Assembly: GCF_000003815.2 (NCBI RefSeq) | Contig: NC_049996.1 | Coordinates: 161,422-225,421 of the forward strand | DNA: 64,000 nt | Direction: 5' to 3' | Source of the DNA: Branchiostoma floridae | Lineage: Eukaryota > Chordata > Leptocardii > Amphioxiformes > Branchiostomatidae | In this document: one piece after another, positions 32,034 to 43,162 of the stretch | How the letters are laid out: each line of letters begins with the position of its first letter | How positions within the stretch are numbered: the first letter of the stretch is position 1 | Notes under the pieces: model-generated | The model's database searches: none | Seen by the model: only the letters and a program-made list of their open reading frames with translations | Told to the model about the DNA's origin: nothing | Position numbers and translations under genes: made by a program

Positions 32034-32504
32034 CTAATGGGGGTTCCCCATACAGCTGTCATAGAAATCACCTCACCATCTGCTTGCAGCTAAGCCCATT
32101 AACAAACACATAAAGCACGATGCCTGTACCAATATATCTCAAATATAGGGGTGATTTCTGATATTATTACATCGATTATAACGACAGATACGGCTTCCAA
32201 AATCTCATCGTTTCAAGCTTTCATCACACCGCACCAACACAACAAGTATGAAACCAATCCATCCAGCCGTTCTTGAGTAAACATCTACACAGACAGAGAC
32301 ACCTAACAGAAAATATAACCTCCATTCCATGACATTTCATGGAGGTAATAAAACAAGATCAAGTCTAATGACAAACCTTGTAGAAGAGAACATAAAGAAA
32401 CTTGATACATAGGTCTGGAGCCCAGGTGGAGAGCCGCGCCGAGCGTAGCCGCCTCCTCCGCCGACGTGGATACTTTGGGGCCGGTCTGCTTCGCCTCGCC
32501 TGAC
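32034..32504. other. LINE-like tail remnant, no gene
   Basis: The phrase cagccgttcttgagtaaaca and acagacagagacacc resemble the 3' ends of CR1-like LINEs. Nothing else is supported. Confidence 0.4.
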
Positions 32505-32860
32505 GGGGGGGGGGGGGGGGGGGGGGGGGGGAAGGGGGGGGGGTCCGACCCCTTTATTTTAAAACCCCCAAGCCCTTTTCAAAAAGGGGCCCCCCGTTTT
32601 TAAAACCCCCTTTCGGGAAGGGCTTTTCCAAAACCCCCTTGGGGTGTTCCAGGGAGGCCATCCCAAAAATAAGGGTGGGGGCCCCCAACCCCAAGGGGAA
32701 CTTGTTTGCCGGGGGAACCCTGGGAAACCCCCGGGAAGGGTTGGCCAAATGGCCCCCCCTGGGAAAAAAAAAGGGGTCCCCCCAAACGGAAAAATTTTTC
32801 ACCCTTTTTGGGGGCCCCCCCCCTAAAAAAGGGGAAAGGGGAAAGGAAAAAACGAGCTGA
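32505..32860. other. Homopolymer-rich stretch, probable base-calling or assembly artefact
   Basis: A G run of about 30 bases leads into about 300 bases in which nearly every base is part of a homopolymer of two to eight (ccccc, ggggg, aaaa, tttt). Composition and texture change abruptly at both edges. This looks like low-quality sequence with expanded runs. Frames of 60-80 codons here should be ignored. Confidence 0.7.
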
Positions 32861-33770
32861 CGGAGAAGAAATTGCGGAGACTCTCTGATGCAGCCTGCTC
32901 CCTAAGATCTGATGGCGGGAGTGAGTGGGGACCCCACGTGTAGGTTAGACCCTGGGAGCGACTGCATCCAATTAACAACTTTGATCCCCGGGGGGCCCAA
33001 AGATCCACTATTACATCGCGAATCAGTGACACTCCCCTCAACAATAAACATATTTCCTGCATGGTGATTTCTTATACATGTATATACAAATGGATAATAT
33101 ATAACTATATACATGTAACCCACAAATTGTAGAAAAGGTGTGACTCTTTGTCTTCCTCTGGTTCCAAAAATAAGTCAAACCCAACCTATGCAGATAAAGT
33201 CAGCACAAGTATTCGTGTAGTCTCCTTGTATGATAATATCTATGACACTTCATCGTTACATGCATATTCCCTATATTATTTCTACCATGTACTTGCAATT
33301 AGCCTACGGGCATGAATTTCCAAATCCCTTTCCTGCCAAGAGATGAGTTTAGAACTCTTACTGCTACATTATGTGGGTAATCAGTGTGTCACTATATACC
33401 ATTTGACCCGGGGTCATGTCCTCCTCCTCATCAACATGGCCGCCGCAAGCCAAGAAAGATTTTGCACCTGGAAGCGACCCTCACGGCCGGCCATATTATA
33501 TAGAAGACTATCACCGTATTCCAGTTAAGTTTTAAAACCTCGTGAGGATCTCTTGATGAGTTATCTGGAGTTAGTCTCTTCTTCCAGACGAGTTTGAAGA
33601 CCTCGTGAAGATCACTTCGTGAAAACGGAATTTCTGGCGTCAAAACTTGAACACATTTCAGGGGTTGAGGATCTGTTTCCGAGCCCGAATACAGGAAGTA
33701 CCATCACGGCTCTATATGGGGTTTTCGCGAGGCCCATATTTTCACTTCCGGTCACGCATTTGACTTCGCT
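32861..33770. other. No gene seen
   Basis: There is a short two-copy similarity around 33533-33620 (aacctcgtgaggatctcttg and gacctcgtgaagatcacttc). No exon is supported. Confidence 0.45.
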
Positions 33771-33783
33771 GTTTGAGTTGACA

Positions 33784-34156
33784 CATTCTCCTACAGCAGA
33801 GTACCGTCAGTCATTTATTCCTGACTGTACTCTGCTTTCCTTCCCTTTTGCCGGCGGTATTACCCGCCCTACTTATTACATATTAATGAGCTTGCCCTTA
33901 TATGGGCAGTCAGCCGTTGGGGATCGGGCGTTGGCATGGTGAGCAAACAAAGTCATGGTAATACGTAACATGATTGGCTGATAGCTTCCCAGCGGCCTTT
34001 GCGAGACAGCTTCCGACAAAATGAAGCCCAAGGAAGGCCTGTTCTCTGATTGGTTGACAGCTTGTTTGTGGCGACAATCATAATACCCGTAGGTAGGCCC
34101 TGGGACAGCAGGGCCCCATAAGGTAGTGCCGTTGGGGACCGGGCGTTAGGAGGATG
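33784..34156. mobile_element. 373-base element with 8-base target duplication, copy 1
   Basis: The element runs from CATTCTCC to GGAGGATG (inverted ends with one mismatch) and is flanked by AGTTGACA at 33776-33783 and 34157-34164. It differs from the copy at 38489 by one base that I can see. It holds a hairpin with arms GCAGAGTACCGTCAG and CTGACTGTACTCTGC (33796-33835), two attggctg/attggttg words and a repeated gccgttggggaccgggcgtt phrase near its two ends. The 8-base duplication suggests a hAT-like element, though the terminal bases are unusual. The 107-codon frame across it is not a gene. Confidence 0.87.
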
Positions 34157-34359
34157 AGTTGACAGAAAAGCGTTCAAAAGATGTTACCAGTAATACAAAC
34201 ATAAAACTCTACTCTCACAAATTATTTTGGTAGCTTCTTTAGATATAACTTGCACATAGCTCTGTATTAACCGGGTATGGCATCAACTGGAAATACCCGC
34301 ACATAGTTGTGTGGTCATTGTATATGAACAAGGTAATACCATGTTGAATACTAGTACTT

Positions 34360-35420
34360 TGAAGGTAAGACATGTTGTCTCTGACTACAGGCCAGGAATG
34401 ACCAGATAAGGTATATAACAGGTAAGACAGGTGTATTTTCTTTGAATAATGACCAGGTAAGACCAGATGAGGTATCTTACAGGTAAGACAGGTGTGTTTT
34501 CTTTGAATACATGCCAGGTATGACCAGATGAGGTACATTACATGTAAGACAGGTGTGTTTTCTTGGAATAATGACCAGGTAAGACCAGATGAGGTATCTT
34601 ACAGGTAAGACAGGTGTGTTTTCTTTGAATACATGCCAGGTATGACCAGATGAGGTACATTACAGGTAAGACAGGTGTGTTTTCTTGGAATAATGACCAG
34701 GTATGACCAGATAAGGTACATTACAGGTAAGACAGGTGTGTTTTCTTTGAATACATGCCAGGTTAATCCATATGAGGTACATAAGAGGCAAGACAGGTGT
34801 ATTTTCTTTGCCTACAGAAGAGGTATGAAAAAAAACACCTGTCTTACCTGAAAAGTTCCCCACCTTGCGTGTTATGACCAATCTTTAAATGAAACACACC
34901 TGTTTAACCTGTAATGTACCTTTTTATGTGCCCTATAGTCAATATTCAAAGAAAACATACCTGTCTTACATGTAATGTACCTTACCTGGTGTCTTATGGT
35001 CGATCTTCAAAGAAAACACACATGTCTTACCTGTAATGTACCTTACCTGGTGTCTTATGGTCAATCTTCAAAGAAAACACACGTCTTACCTGTAATGTAC
35101 CTTACCTGGTGCCTTATGGTCAATCTTCAAAGAAAACACACGTCTTACCTGTAATGTACCTTACCTGGTGCCTTATGGTCAATCTTCAAAGAAAACACAC
35201 TTGTTTTACCTATAATGTACATTACCTGGTGTCTTATGGTCAATCTTCAAAGAAAACACACTTGTTTTACCTATAATGTACATTACCTGGTGTCTTATGA
35301 TCAATCTTTAAAGAAAACAAACATGCGTCAAACATGCACCTGTAATTTCCTTTCCCTCACTTTCGTATATCTAACATGTAATGTACCTCCTCTGGTTTAC
35401 CTGGTCCCTAGTACACGAGT
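34360..35420. repeat. Head-to-head tandem array of about 60-base units
   Basis: On the left (34360-34810) about seven copies of a unit carrying aggtaagacaggtgtgtttt, gaatacatgccaggt and gaccagatgaggtac lie in plus orientation. From about 34830 to 35420 about eight copies lie in the opposite orientation (gtaatgtaccttacctggtg, caaagaaaacacac). The axis is near 34815. No terminal target duplication was found. Most left units contain acaggtaaga, which matches the 5' splice-site consensus. Confidence 0.8.
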
Positions 35421-37540
35421 ACAGACCTGCTTTACCTTTAATATGTACGGTGCTCTCACATCCCTCCCGGCATCATTAGAAAGTTTCACTCTTCACTATT
35501 ATCACACCACTTAGTATGTATCATTGTGGGAATCGTGGGAAGGCTTACTGCTTTGGGAGCAATTCTTTTCGGAAAATCAAACAAACCAGTTTATACAAAA
35601 CCTTTAACTTATATCACTGGAGAGAGTCAATCTGCGAGTTTTTCTGTCGTTTTTCTTCCTGACCATAGGAGAACGCGACCTTTAAAACTTTGTCATCTAA
35701 GTTATGACTCGGAAAGTCTTGTGTTTGACACAAAGCGTTTTGATATACATCGTTTTGAAAGAGTACCCTTGATGAATCTTGGACAAGTGCGGAGGAAAGT
35801 TTCACTCCCCCTGTCAAATCCATTCCTGTATCCTGAGAAAGATACAGTCATCACAGTGTAGTGAGCGGGAAAGAACGAACCTTTACAAAGTGATATAATT
35901 TAGCAGTTTTTAATATGGTCGCATTATTCTGGTAAGGTGTACTACTTTGTGGGTAATCATCATCGCGGGCTGCTTGCCCGGACCAAGTCCACCCTATACT
36001 TCCAGACGTCTTGGTCCCCCATAGCATTTTAGGTCCTCGACCCGTAACCCCACATCGCGAGCGAGTTGGTCTATGTAGGTTAGTCGAGGTCGTCTTGCAT
36101 GTGTAAACCCGTGTGCTGGCTTCCACAGTATAGTATGAGTCACTAGCTAGCTTGTGGGTAATACTCTCCGTTGTTTGAAGGAGAATTTCTTTTATCCGAA
36201 GTACATAAACAGGCCGTCAATCACCAATCCTTTAATCAATCTAAGATTTATATTATCGCAAACTGTGGATGCGCCCTGTGCACGCGGTGTTTTTTCGTCA
36301 TTAACACTGGAGACATGCGACCTTCAAAACACTTGCAATGGTCTTAGTTATACTTAAGGAAGACGCGCGTTTCACCCAGTGAGTTATAGTATGTATTGTT
36401 TTTCAAAGTTTTATTAATTGATTCATTCCGATGTAATATTTCAACCACGTGATTGGAAGGTTTCACGATGGCTACGTGTTCTCTGTCACTGAAAATGCGA
36501 ACTCTTATATTCATTGGTTCACAGTCAGATGATGTTACTAAACCATTAAGCTATATTGCAGCAAATATGCACCCTTTACACAACTAACATTTGGATCTAT
36601 TTCACCCGAAAGACTTTACCTTTGAACAACGAATGTTTTAGATATATGACAAAAGATCCTTGATGCACACAGACTGGTGAGTTTTCATCTGTATCGTTGG
36701 AAGAAGTACCCTTCATATCTCTTGCAGTTTCACGTAGTTCGTTGGAAAGGAGTATATTGTGATATTTCAACTTGTATCATTTGAGATCATTTGAAAGGTA
36801 CAGTCTACTGAAAACTGTTAATCATCAAAGTTGTATCATTTGAAAGTTACTTGGTAGGAAGGATACATAATAATCTCGTGGCATATACAGACGCGTTTTA
36901 ACCACTCACGGCTTCGGCAGATCGAGACTATATGACTGTATATTGTGTCGATTTAAAAGACTTCTCATGATCAGAGATTGGTTCCTAAGCTAGGCTAATG
37001 TGCTGGTCTATCCGTGCTGATTACAGCTCTAATCTTCCTTTACTTATAGAGCGTATAGTCCATTCTTTTGTCTTCAATCTACCAAAGGCAAAAGTGCATG
37101 TATTGTTGGTTCTAAGAACACTGTGTATCCGTCTTTAAATCAATACGGCTACACCGTATTTTGAACTCGTATAGCCTATAATCAATCTTTAATATATACA
37201 AATTAACATATACGACTTTATTCTTTTTTGTACATAAATATATTTAAAGCCTACGTATACAAAAACACTCCTTTCACACCAGACTCTTGTGCTTGTCTCA
37301 CGTCGTGCCACTTCCATTGTACAACATTGCTTTTGAAGGAAAAATCCGGGCATGTACTTTTTGAAGTACTTGTCGGCTCGCAGCTAATTTCAAATAAGAA
37401 TTTTCCTGTTTTCCCAAAGTGAAAACTTGTGCCCTTCGTGAGCATCACAACTTAAAAGAAAGCACTGTCCCATCGCAGCCTTGTATATCATGTGTGCCTA
37501 ATTTTTCTTTTTGAATTTCAGGCGCAACATTGTGTACCGT
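35421..37540 (+). other. Degenerate repeated sequence, no gene supported
   Basis: A 111-codon frame at 35526-35861 has no recognisable domain. Pieces of it recur loosely downstream (agagtacccttgatgaatct at 35760 and agaagtacccttcatatctc at 36704; gcgacctttaaaact and gcgaccttcaaaaca), suggesting decayed tandem units of several hundred bases. Confidence 0.35.
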
Positions 37541-37550
37541 GAATGCGCCT

Positions 37551-37718
37551 TAGTCTCCAAGCAGACCCAACGGTGCCTTAGAGATAATATATTAAAGCTG
37601 GCAAAGGAGTATAGCCGGCCAAAGGGAGATAGCCGGCTAAGGGAGTCCAACGGGCACCGGAGTCCCTGGCCAGCTTTGATACTATCTCTAAGGCACCGTT
37701 GGGTCTGCTTGGAGACTA
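37551..37718. mobile_element. Mutator-like MITE, copy 3 (168-base foldback)
   Basis: The ends TAGTCTCCAAGCAGACCCAA and its complement continue through cggtgccttagagata, giving arms of over 40 bases. The target duplication is AATGCGCCT at 37542-37550 and 37719-37727. The middle carries agctggc, gtatagccggc and gccagct, as in the copy at 54524. Confidence 0.88.
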
Positions 37719-37727
37719 AATGCGCCT

Positions 37728-38480
37728 CTCGCCAACAAGAAAAAAAGATTTTAAGGCACAGGCTCCGGGCCACGCGGCGCAGTTTTAACACATAACGTTA
37801 TAGTTTTTTAAGCAAGTGGTTAAGTGGTTATATAGTGGTCTAAGGGGGAGAAAATAATACCTTCAGAGTGCAAACATGAAAATCAGTTTTGACGCGGTTT
37901 TCACAAACCTAATTAATTTTCCATCCTTAGTGAGTGCCTTTAAGTGACAGTGATAAAGCAAAACAGAAAGTGCGCCATGGGATTGTCGTATTAGTTCTTA
38001 TAATCACAAAACATCTTTCGTCCTAAATGCCGAAGTACGTGCAAAAAGCAGGAGAGTCACGCTGCATTGAGCCACCAAAGAAACAGCCTGCCGCCCCTGG
38101 ATATCATCTGGTACCAGGATAACTTGTTATTAATATTAAACTTTTATTTTTTGATAACCCCTTTGCTGCTTTTTGTTGCTAAATGCCCTGAAAATGTGAC
38201 CTGGAAACTGGCCTCGTTCAATTACCGTGTGCCTCAAAAACCCCATATAGAACCATGTCTGACCGTGAGGGTCGCTCCCATGCACACGATCTAGNNNNNN
38301 NNNNNNNNNNNNNNNNNNNNNNNNNNNNNNNNNNNNNNNNNNNNNNNNNNNNNNNNNNNNNNNNNNNNNNNNNNNNNNNNNNNNNNNNNNNNNNTGACAA
38401 CTTACCTTATGTGTCCAGAACGTTCACTTTTCTTGCAGAATCAAATGCAGTCCATACAGTTGACGTTTCTGTCTCTGTAC
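37728..38480. other. No gene seen; 100-N gap
   Basis: AT-rich sequence, with Ns at 38295-38394. The reading frame that surrounds the MITE at 37551 ends at 37795 without a recognisable domain. Confidence 0.45.
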
Positions 38481-38488
38481 ATAATTAC

Positions 38489-38861
38489 CATTCTCCTACA
38501 GCAGAGTACCGTCAGTCATTTATTCCTGACTGTACTCTGCTTTCCTTCCCTTTTGCCGGCGGTATTACCCGCCCTACTTATTACATATTAATGAGCTTGC
38601 CCTTATATGGGCAGTCAGCCGTTGGGGATCGGGCGTTGGCATGGTGAGCAAACAAAGTCATGGTAATACGTAACATGATTGGCTGATAGCTTCCCAGCGG
38701 CCTTTGCGAGACAGCTTCCGACAAAATGAAGCCCAAGGAAGGCCTGTTCTCTGATTGGTTGACAGCTTGTTTGTGGCGACAATCATAATACCCGTAGGTA
38801 GGGCCTGGGACAGCAGGGCCCCATAAGGTAGTGCCGTTGGGGACCGGGCGTTAGGAGGATG
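38489..38861. mobile_element. 373-base element with 8-base target duplication, copy 2
   Basis: Same ends and length as 33784-34156. The target duplication here is ATAATTAC (38481-38488 and 38862-38869). The hairpin is at 38501-38540. The near identity of the two copies indicates recent movement. Confidence 0.87.
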
Positions 38862-39259
38862 ATAATTACCTTTGCTAGAGGTTTATGTTTTTGGTAGCGT
38901 GTGCGTGTCAGCAACGAAAAGCATAATATAAAAGACAAAAAAACACAGAACGTAGAAAATATATAATCATGAGCGTAATTTGTGTATATTCCCTGATAAA
39001 GACTTTTACTTATCGTATCAGTATCAGCAAATATTCCAGTCGGGCTCCGGCTTGGAAATGTGACCATAGCATAAGAAGGTCTCTAGCTTGCATGAGGTGA
39101 TAATAAAAAGTTTAAAAGAATGGCAATTAAAACAATGCAAACGGGACTTGTTTGTTCATATTTTCTGTACCAGCGTCATGTTGACGTCACCAGCAGTTCT
39201 AAGCTCTGATTGCAGCTGTAGGATGTCCAGACCACTGCATGCAGTAGCAGAACACAGTG

Positions 39260-39370
39260 GACTACTACTACTACAAATGTACTACTATTACCGCTACTAC
39301 TACTGTTACTACTATTACCGCTAATCCGCTACTACTACTACTATAACTACTACTTCTACTACCACTACTA
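39260..39370 (+). repeat. (TAC)n simple repeat
   Basis: Imperfect tactactac sequence, giving low-complexity tyrosine and serine peptides in the shadow frames. Confidence 0.9.
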
Positions 39371-39694
39371 ACAGAACTAGAATGGCAACATTTTCGAGAA
39401 AACGCAGGATATTTCCCTCCCAGTAATGTCTTTTTACGAATCCAATAAAGTTTATGCTGTCCCAAACCAGCAATTGTTCATTTTTTTACTGTAAAAGGTA
39501 GTATTTCGTTCACATTTGCTGTAACTGTGTTGCAAACACACGTTTCTCTTCCATCAAGGACACGACTGCACTACTGAAGTGACGGTACACTTACTGCTCA
39601 GACTTTATTCCCTTTATTCACCGCGTTATTGGCACATTTAAATTAAGTGTCTGATATACTCGTCATTGTGAAGAAGTCATGGCCGTATATTGAC

Positions 39695-39773
39695 CCGCCC
39701 GGCTGGGAGTGTGTACAGTGGCCCGTGAGGTCATACCGGGTCAGCTGTAGGCGCACACTGCCAAACTGGCGGG
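39695..39773 (-). ncRNA. mir-34: miR-34 family precursor, hairpin 1
   Basis: Read on the minus strand, CCCGCCAG pairs with the far end CCGGGCGGG, and the 5' arm contains TTGGCAGTGTG, the miR-34/449 seed region (mature region about 39742-39763). After the seed the sequence reads CGCCTACAGCTG where the neighbours read GATAGCTGGCC, so this copy is the most diverged and has a bulge of about four bases. The 3' arm, GCCACTGTACACACTCCC, equals that of hairpin 2. miR-34 represses cell-cycle and ciliogenesis genes in other animals. It is the most 3' member of the cluster. Confidence 0.75.
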
Positions 39774-39919
39774 CTGGATTCTTTGCTGATTCATTTTCAA
39801 TAGATGACGACTTCTACAGACTTCTAGGCGTCCAAATCAGGAAAAGTCGCTAACAAATGATTGTCTTCCACGGCTGAGTTTCTAATGCCCTCCGGGTCAA
39901 GAAGACCATGTTTTTGTGA

Positions 39920-39975
39920 GCGCTAGCGTTTGTGCGTGTGTGTGTTTGTTAGTCTGTGTGTGTGTGTGTGTTTGT
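39920..39975 (+). repeat. (TG)n microsatellite
   Basis: Runs of gtgtgtgt with tttgtt interruptions, between hairpins 1 and 2. Confidence 0.85.
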
Positions 39976-40593
39976 CAACACGATAACTCAAGAAAGCCTT
40001 GGTGGATTGTCTTGATATTTGATATGTGGGTAGGTCTTGACGTGGGACTTTCTATAATATAGGGTTGGGCCCGCTGGCGGCTTGTTATGGCACTGCAGCA
40101 AAACGTCAAATTTCTGCATCTTTTATTGATCCACTCTCGGCAAAGTACGATTTCTAGGTGTAATTACATGTGCAGGTAGAAGTGCCCACTACAGTCGGTG
40201 ATTGTGAACTGAGCTCGAAGTCAACCAGCAAATTTGTTAGTCATTCTAATATTCTCAGGATGACAGCTCAACTTCTAAGGTGTACAATACAAAAATATGA
40301 AATAATATATTTACATTATCATAAAACACATAAGAAGAATTATGTAATAGTAAATAAAATTTACGAAGGCTTCTTTATTTGTGTTGTTCCTATTTCATAA
40401 AGGCTATTCAAATGAGCTATCAAACAGTGAAAAGTAACGTCAATGAAGGTTTGACATTCAGGTAATACTAGTAAACTACACCAAAAACAGTAATTCAAGC
40501 AACTGGATATGATTTTAGAAACGGCCAGACGTTATCGATATGTTTCGTCTGTGTCACCTTTGCGTATTAAGATGTTTTCTTCATTTTCCTCTC

Positions 40594-40686
40594 CGTGTTG
40601 TAAGTCCGTGTGTTATTACGGGAGTGTGTACAGTGGCTGTTATATTAGAAACGGCCAGCTATCCACACTGCCACAGCAACACACAG
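40594..40686 (-). ncRNA. mir-34: miR-34 family precursor, hairpin 2
   Basis: The minus-strand 5' arm holds TGGCAGTGTGGATAGCTGGC (about 40654-40673), very close to miR-34 of other animals (TGGCAGTGT, then TAGCTGG). The 3' arm is AACAGCCACTGTACACACTC and the loop TTCTAATAT. Outer bases GTGTT and AACAC close the stem. This is the clearest family member of the five. Confidence 0.9.
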
Positions 40687-41357
40687 GTAACCAGCCCTTA
40701 TTTCTTTGAAGATTGTGCTTCAAACAAGTTTAAACTAAGACCACAAAAGAAGAGATACATTTCGAATTTACCTTTTGTATATACATAATTTTGAAAATTC
40801 TTAAGGTAAAAATCTGTAGTCACAAACTACACGTTGAAATTGGTAGATATCATAAAATTCTAATTTACCGGAGGTTTTTGTCCATCCTGTCCAAATTAGC
40901 TATATAGATTGAAAACGAACATATATCCCTTTATAATGGATTGTTCAAGATACGATGATAAACGCACAAAACTGTTCAACTTTCTTGCGGCTTGTTCAAA
41001 AGAATTCGATACATTCCATCGCATAGATGAATTTGATAACATTCTAGAAGGAGATAACCCTTGACTGTGTACACATATACAAATATGTCAAACAATATTT
41101 GGCCTTAGAACCCAGTATGTAAACGATATTTTAAAACTCACATGCTGATATTTTCATATAACGTTTTGTCCATCCATTTGTATCCAATTGTCTGTATGTA
41201 TATATAGACTATACTTGCGAAAGTCGCGGTAGTTTTGATGTGTCAATAAAGATTACATACTACTTGTTTCTTATGTTTAACCATGGAGGTTTTATCTTAG
41301 GTGGAACCTCATTGGTCCAATATTGGCTTTAAAATATTTACATGATGACGTGTCGCG

Positions 41358-41436
41358 CTTCCGTAGGGCAGCGTTGATAGAGGGCCTAAAGAGCGACTCC
41401 TAGCGGCCAGCTAACAACACTGCCAGATGGCTGCAC
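41358..41436 (-). ncRNA. mir-34: miR-34 family precursor, hairpin 3
   Basis: The minus-strand 5' arm is TGGCAGTGTTGTTAGCTGGC (about 41406-41425), reminiscent of both miR-34 and miR-449 in its TGTTAGCTGG. The 3' arm GGCCCTCTATCAACGCTGCC pairs along its length with few mismatches. Confidence 0.9.
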
Positions 41437-41704
41437 GAGGTTTGGATATACCAAAGGAAATTCTAACGTCTTAAGTTGACATATCATAATGTTCGTATTA
41501 CGATAAGGGATAAGACGTATAGGTTTCAAAATTGTATGATTGAAGTAGAGTTATCATCAGTATCTCAACACAGTTGTTTTGCATGCGTAAAATGTATATT
41601 TTACATGTTTACATACTGTATATGTAACGTAAATACCTACAACGTATATTGTACTAATTGTACATAAATGAATGAAAAAAATACAATATCAATCTGCTCC
41701 CTGT

Positions 41705-42015
41705 TATTATTGGATGTTCCGATAACTTTGCATAATCAATGCGAAAGTGTCATAATTCCTTAGTCAGTTAGTGGTAAATGGTAGGAATTTCAAACATGTG
41801 ACATACATTACGTAAATGTTTAGGTCATTTTTCCTGTTGGATGCTCCAATGACTTGTCCGTCATTATCCAAAGTTATACATTGTATAATAGTCATTGGGA
41901 AAGTGTCATAATTCATTCGTGGTATATGGTAGGAACTTCATACTTGTGACATGTGTAAGTAAAAGATGTGCAAAACCACGTTGAAGTAATATTTCCTCTT
42001 GGATGTTCCGATGAG
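41705..42015 (+). repeat. About 150-base tandem duplication between hairpins 3 and 4
   Basis: The phrases ggatgttccgataact, gaaagtgtcataattc and ggtaggaatttca recur as ggatgctccaatgact, gaaagtgtcataattc and ggtaggaacttca. A third ggatgttccgatgagttg lies at 42001. The repetition suggests local duplication within the cluster. Confidence 0.65.
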
Positions 42016-42029
42016 TTGTTGTTCGCCGT

Positions 42030-42118
42030 TATTCCGTGCCGTAGTAAGGTAGTGTGAAGAGAGGCCGTCGCGGTAAACATCACCGCGGCCAGCTATTCAC
42101 ACTGCCACACCACAACAC
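42030..42118 (-). ncRNA. mir-34: miR-34 family precursor, hairpin 4
   Basis: The minus-strand 5' arm is TGGCAGTGTGAATAGCTGGC (about 42088-42107). The loop side is closed by a perfect CGCGGT/ACCGCG stem and the 3' arm is GGCCTCTCTTCACACTACC. Pairing is nearly continuous over more than 30 bases. Confidence 0.9.
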
Positions 42119-43076
42119 AGAGTTAGGAGTTAGGGGTCGTCGTCCTGGACCGGTGTGAAGTCAAATACGTGCCTCGCCAAATAAATGCCCCGTGTGGCAT
42201 TAGGCTGGGTTTCTCGGTCAAGGTTAATAGAGGTTTAATCTTTTTTTTATGTTTCTCCACATTGCGTGATCGTTTTCTTACTGTCTAGTCACTCAAATTT
42301 GCTTGACCTGTTTTTATTTCAGACACTCACGTATACGCATGACCGGCGATAGGAATTGTGGGTAATATGTCAAAGGTGAGACCCCTGACTTGTAAACAGT
42401 TCTCGTTTCAACCATTGTCCATATTTTCCCGTATTAAACTTAACAAGGCAGGCATACGACATTTTCACGACTATCCCAAGACACAGAACATAAACCACCT
42501 GTTTTACATAAAAACGACATTTCAACAATAGTATACAATAGAATTCCAACAATAGTTTACGAAACAAAGTACATTGTACCAGCTGGTTCATATTCAATTT
42601 CCTACCGCTCTTATCACGGCCATCTCAACGGCTGTCATGAAAACACACACAAACACAAACCAAAGACATTGAAGTAACCACGTTGTAGCATACACACAAA
42701 CATATACACATACCTAGGACATGCAGTAAGCCCCACTTTTGTAGGCACCGCCCTACGGTCTTACCTCGGGCTGTAGGCTAGATTTCCTCGGCACTGGAAG
42801 CTTCTGTCGCCGACCGGCCAACTGAGTCCTCCCGGTGACTTTTACATGCTGATATTTCTAAGAATTTACTTGTTCAATATAGCGAATACTGAATGCTTTT
42901 TGATACATACGTGACTACTACGTATATTGTGAAGTAGTTTGCATTTTTTAATTCCTAAAATTACCCCCTATTGGGAAATAAAGGTTCCACTGGAATACTA
43001 GATTGCAAAGTGCCAGTTAAAAGTGCATCCCAAAATGCAAATGAAGTCCAATTCAAACACTGGTACGATGTGGCAC

Positions 43077-43162
43077 AGGTGTGTTTGAGAGGGCAGGGCG
43101 AGTAGCTGCCGTGACGTCATAATCAGACGGCAAGCTAATCACACTGCCTCACAACCACACCT
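43077..43162 (-). ncRNA. mir-34: miR-34 family precursor, hairpin 5
   Basis: The minus-strand 5' arm is AGGCAGTGTGATTAGCTTGC (about 43130-43149), with the AGGCAGTGT start also seen in vertebrate miR-34b/c. The 3' arm ACGGCAGCTACTCGCCCTGC pairs with it, and AGGTGTG at the base pairs with CACACCT. It is the most 5' member of the cluster on its strand. Confidence 0.88.

Noticed and set aside
32554-32888. Proline/glycine-rich proteins in the G/C-run region
   Set aside because: All frames arise from homopolymer runs in what looks like faulty sequence.
33619-33942. 107-codon open frame shared with 38255-38647
   Set aside because: The shared part is the 373-base mobile element; the flanking parts differ and no domain is recognisable.
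35526-35861. 111-codon frame as a gene
   Set aside because: No known domain, no convincing splice sites, and decayed repeats of parts of it downstream.
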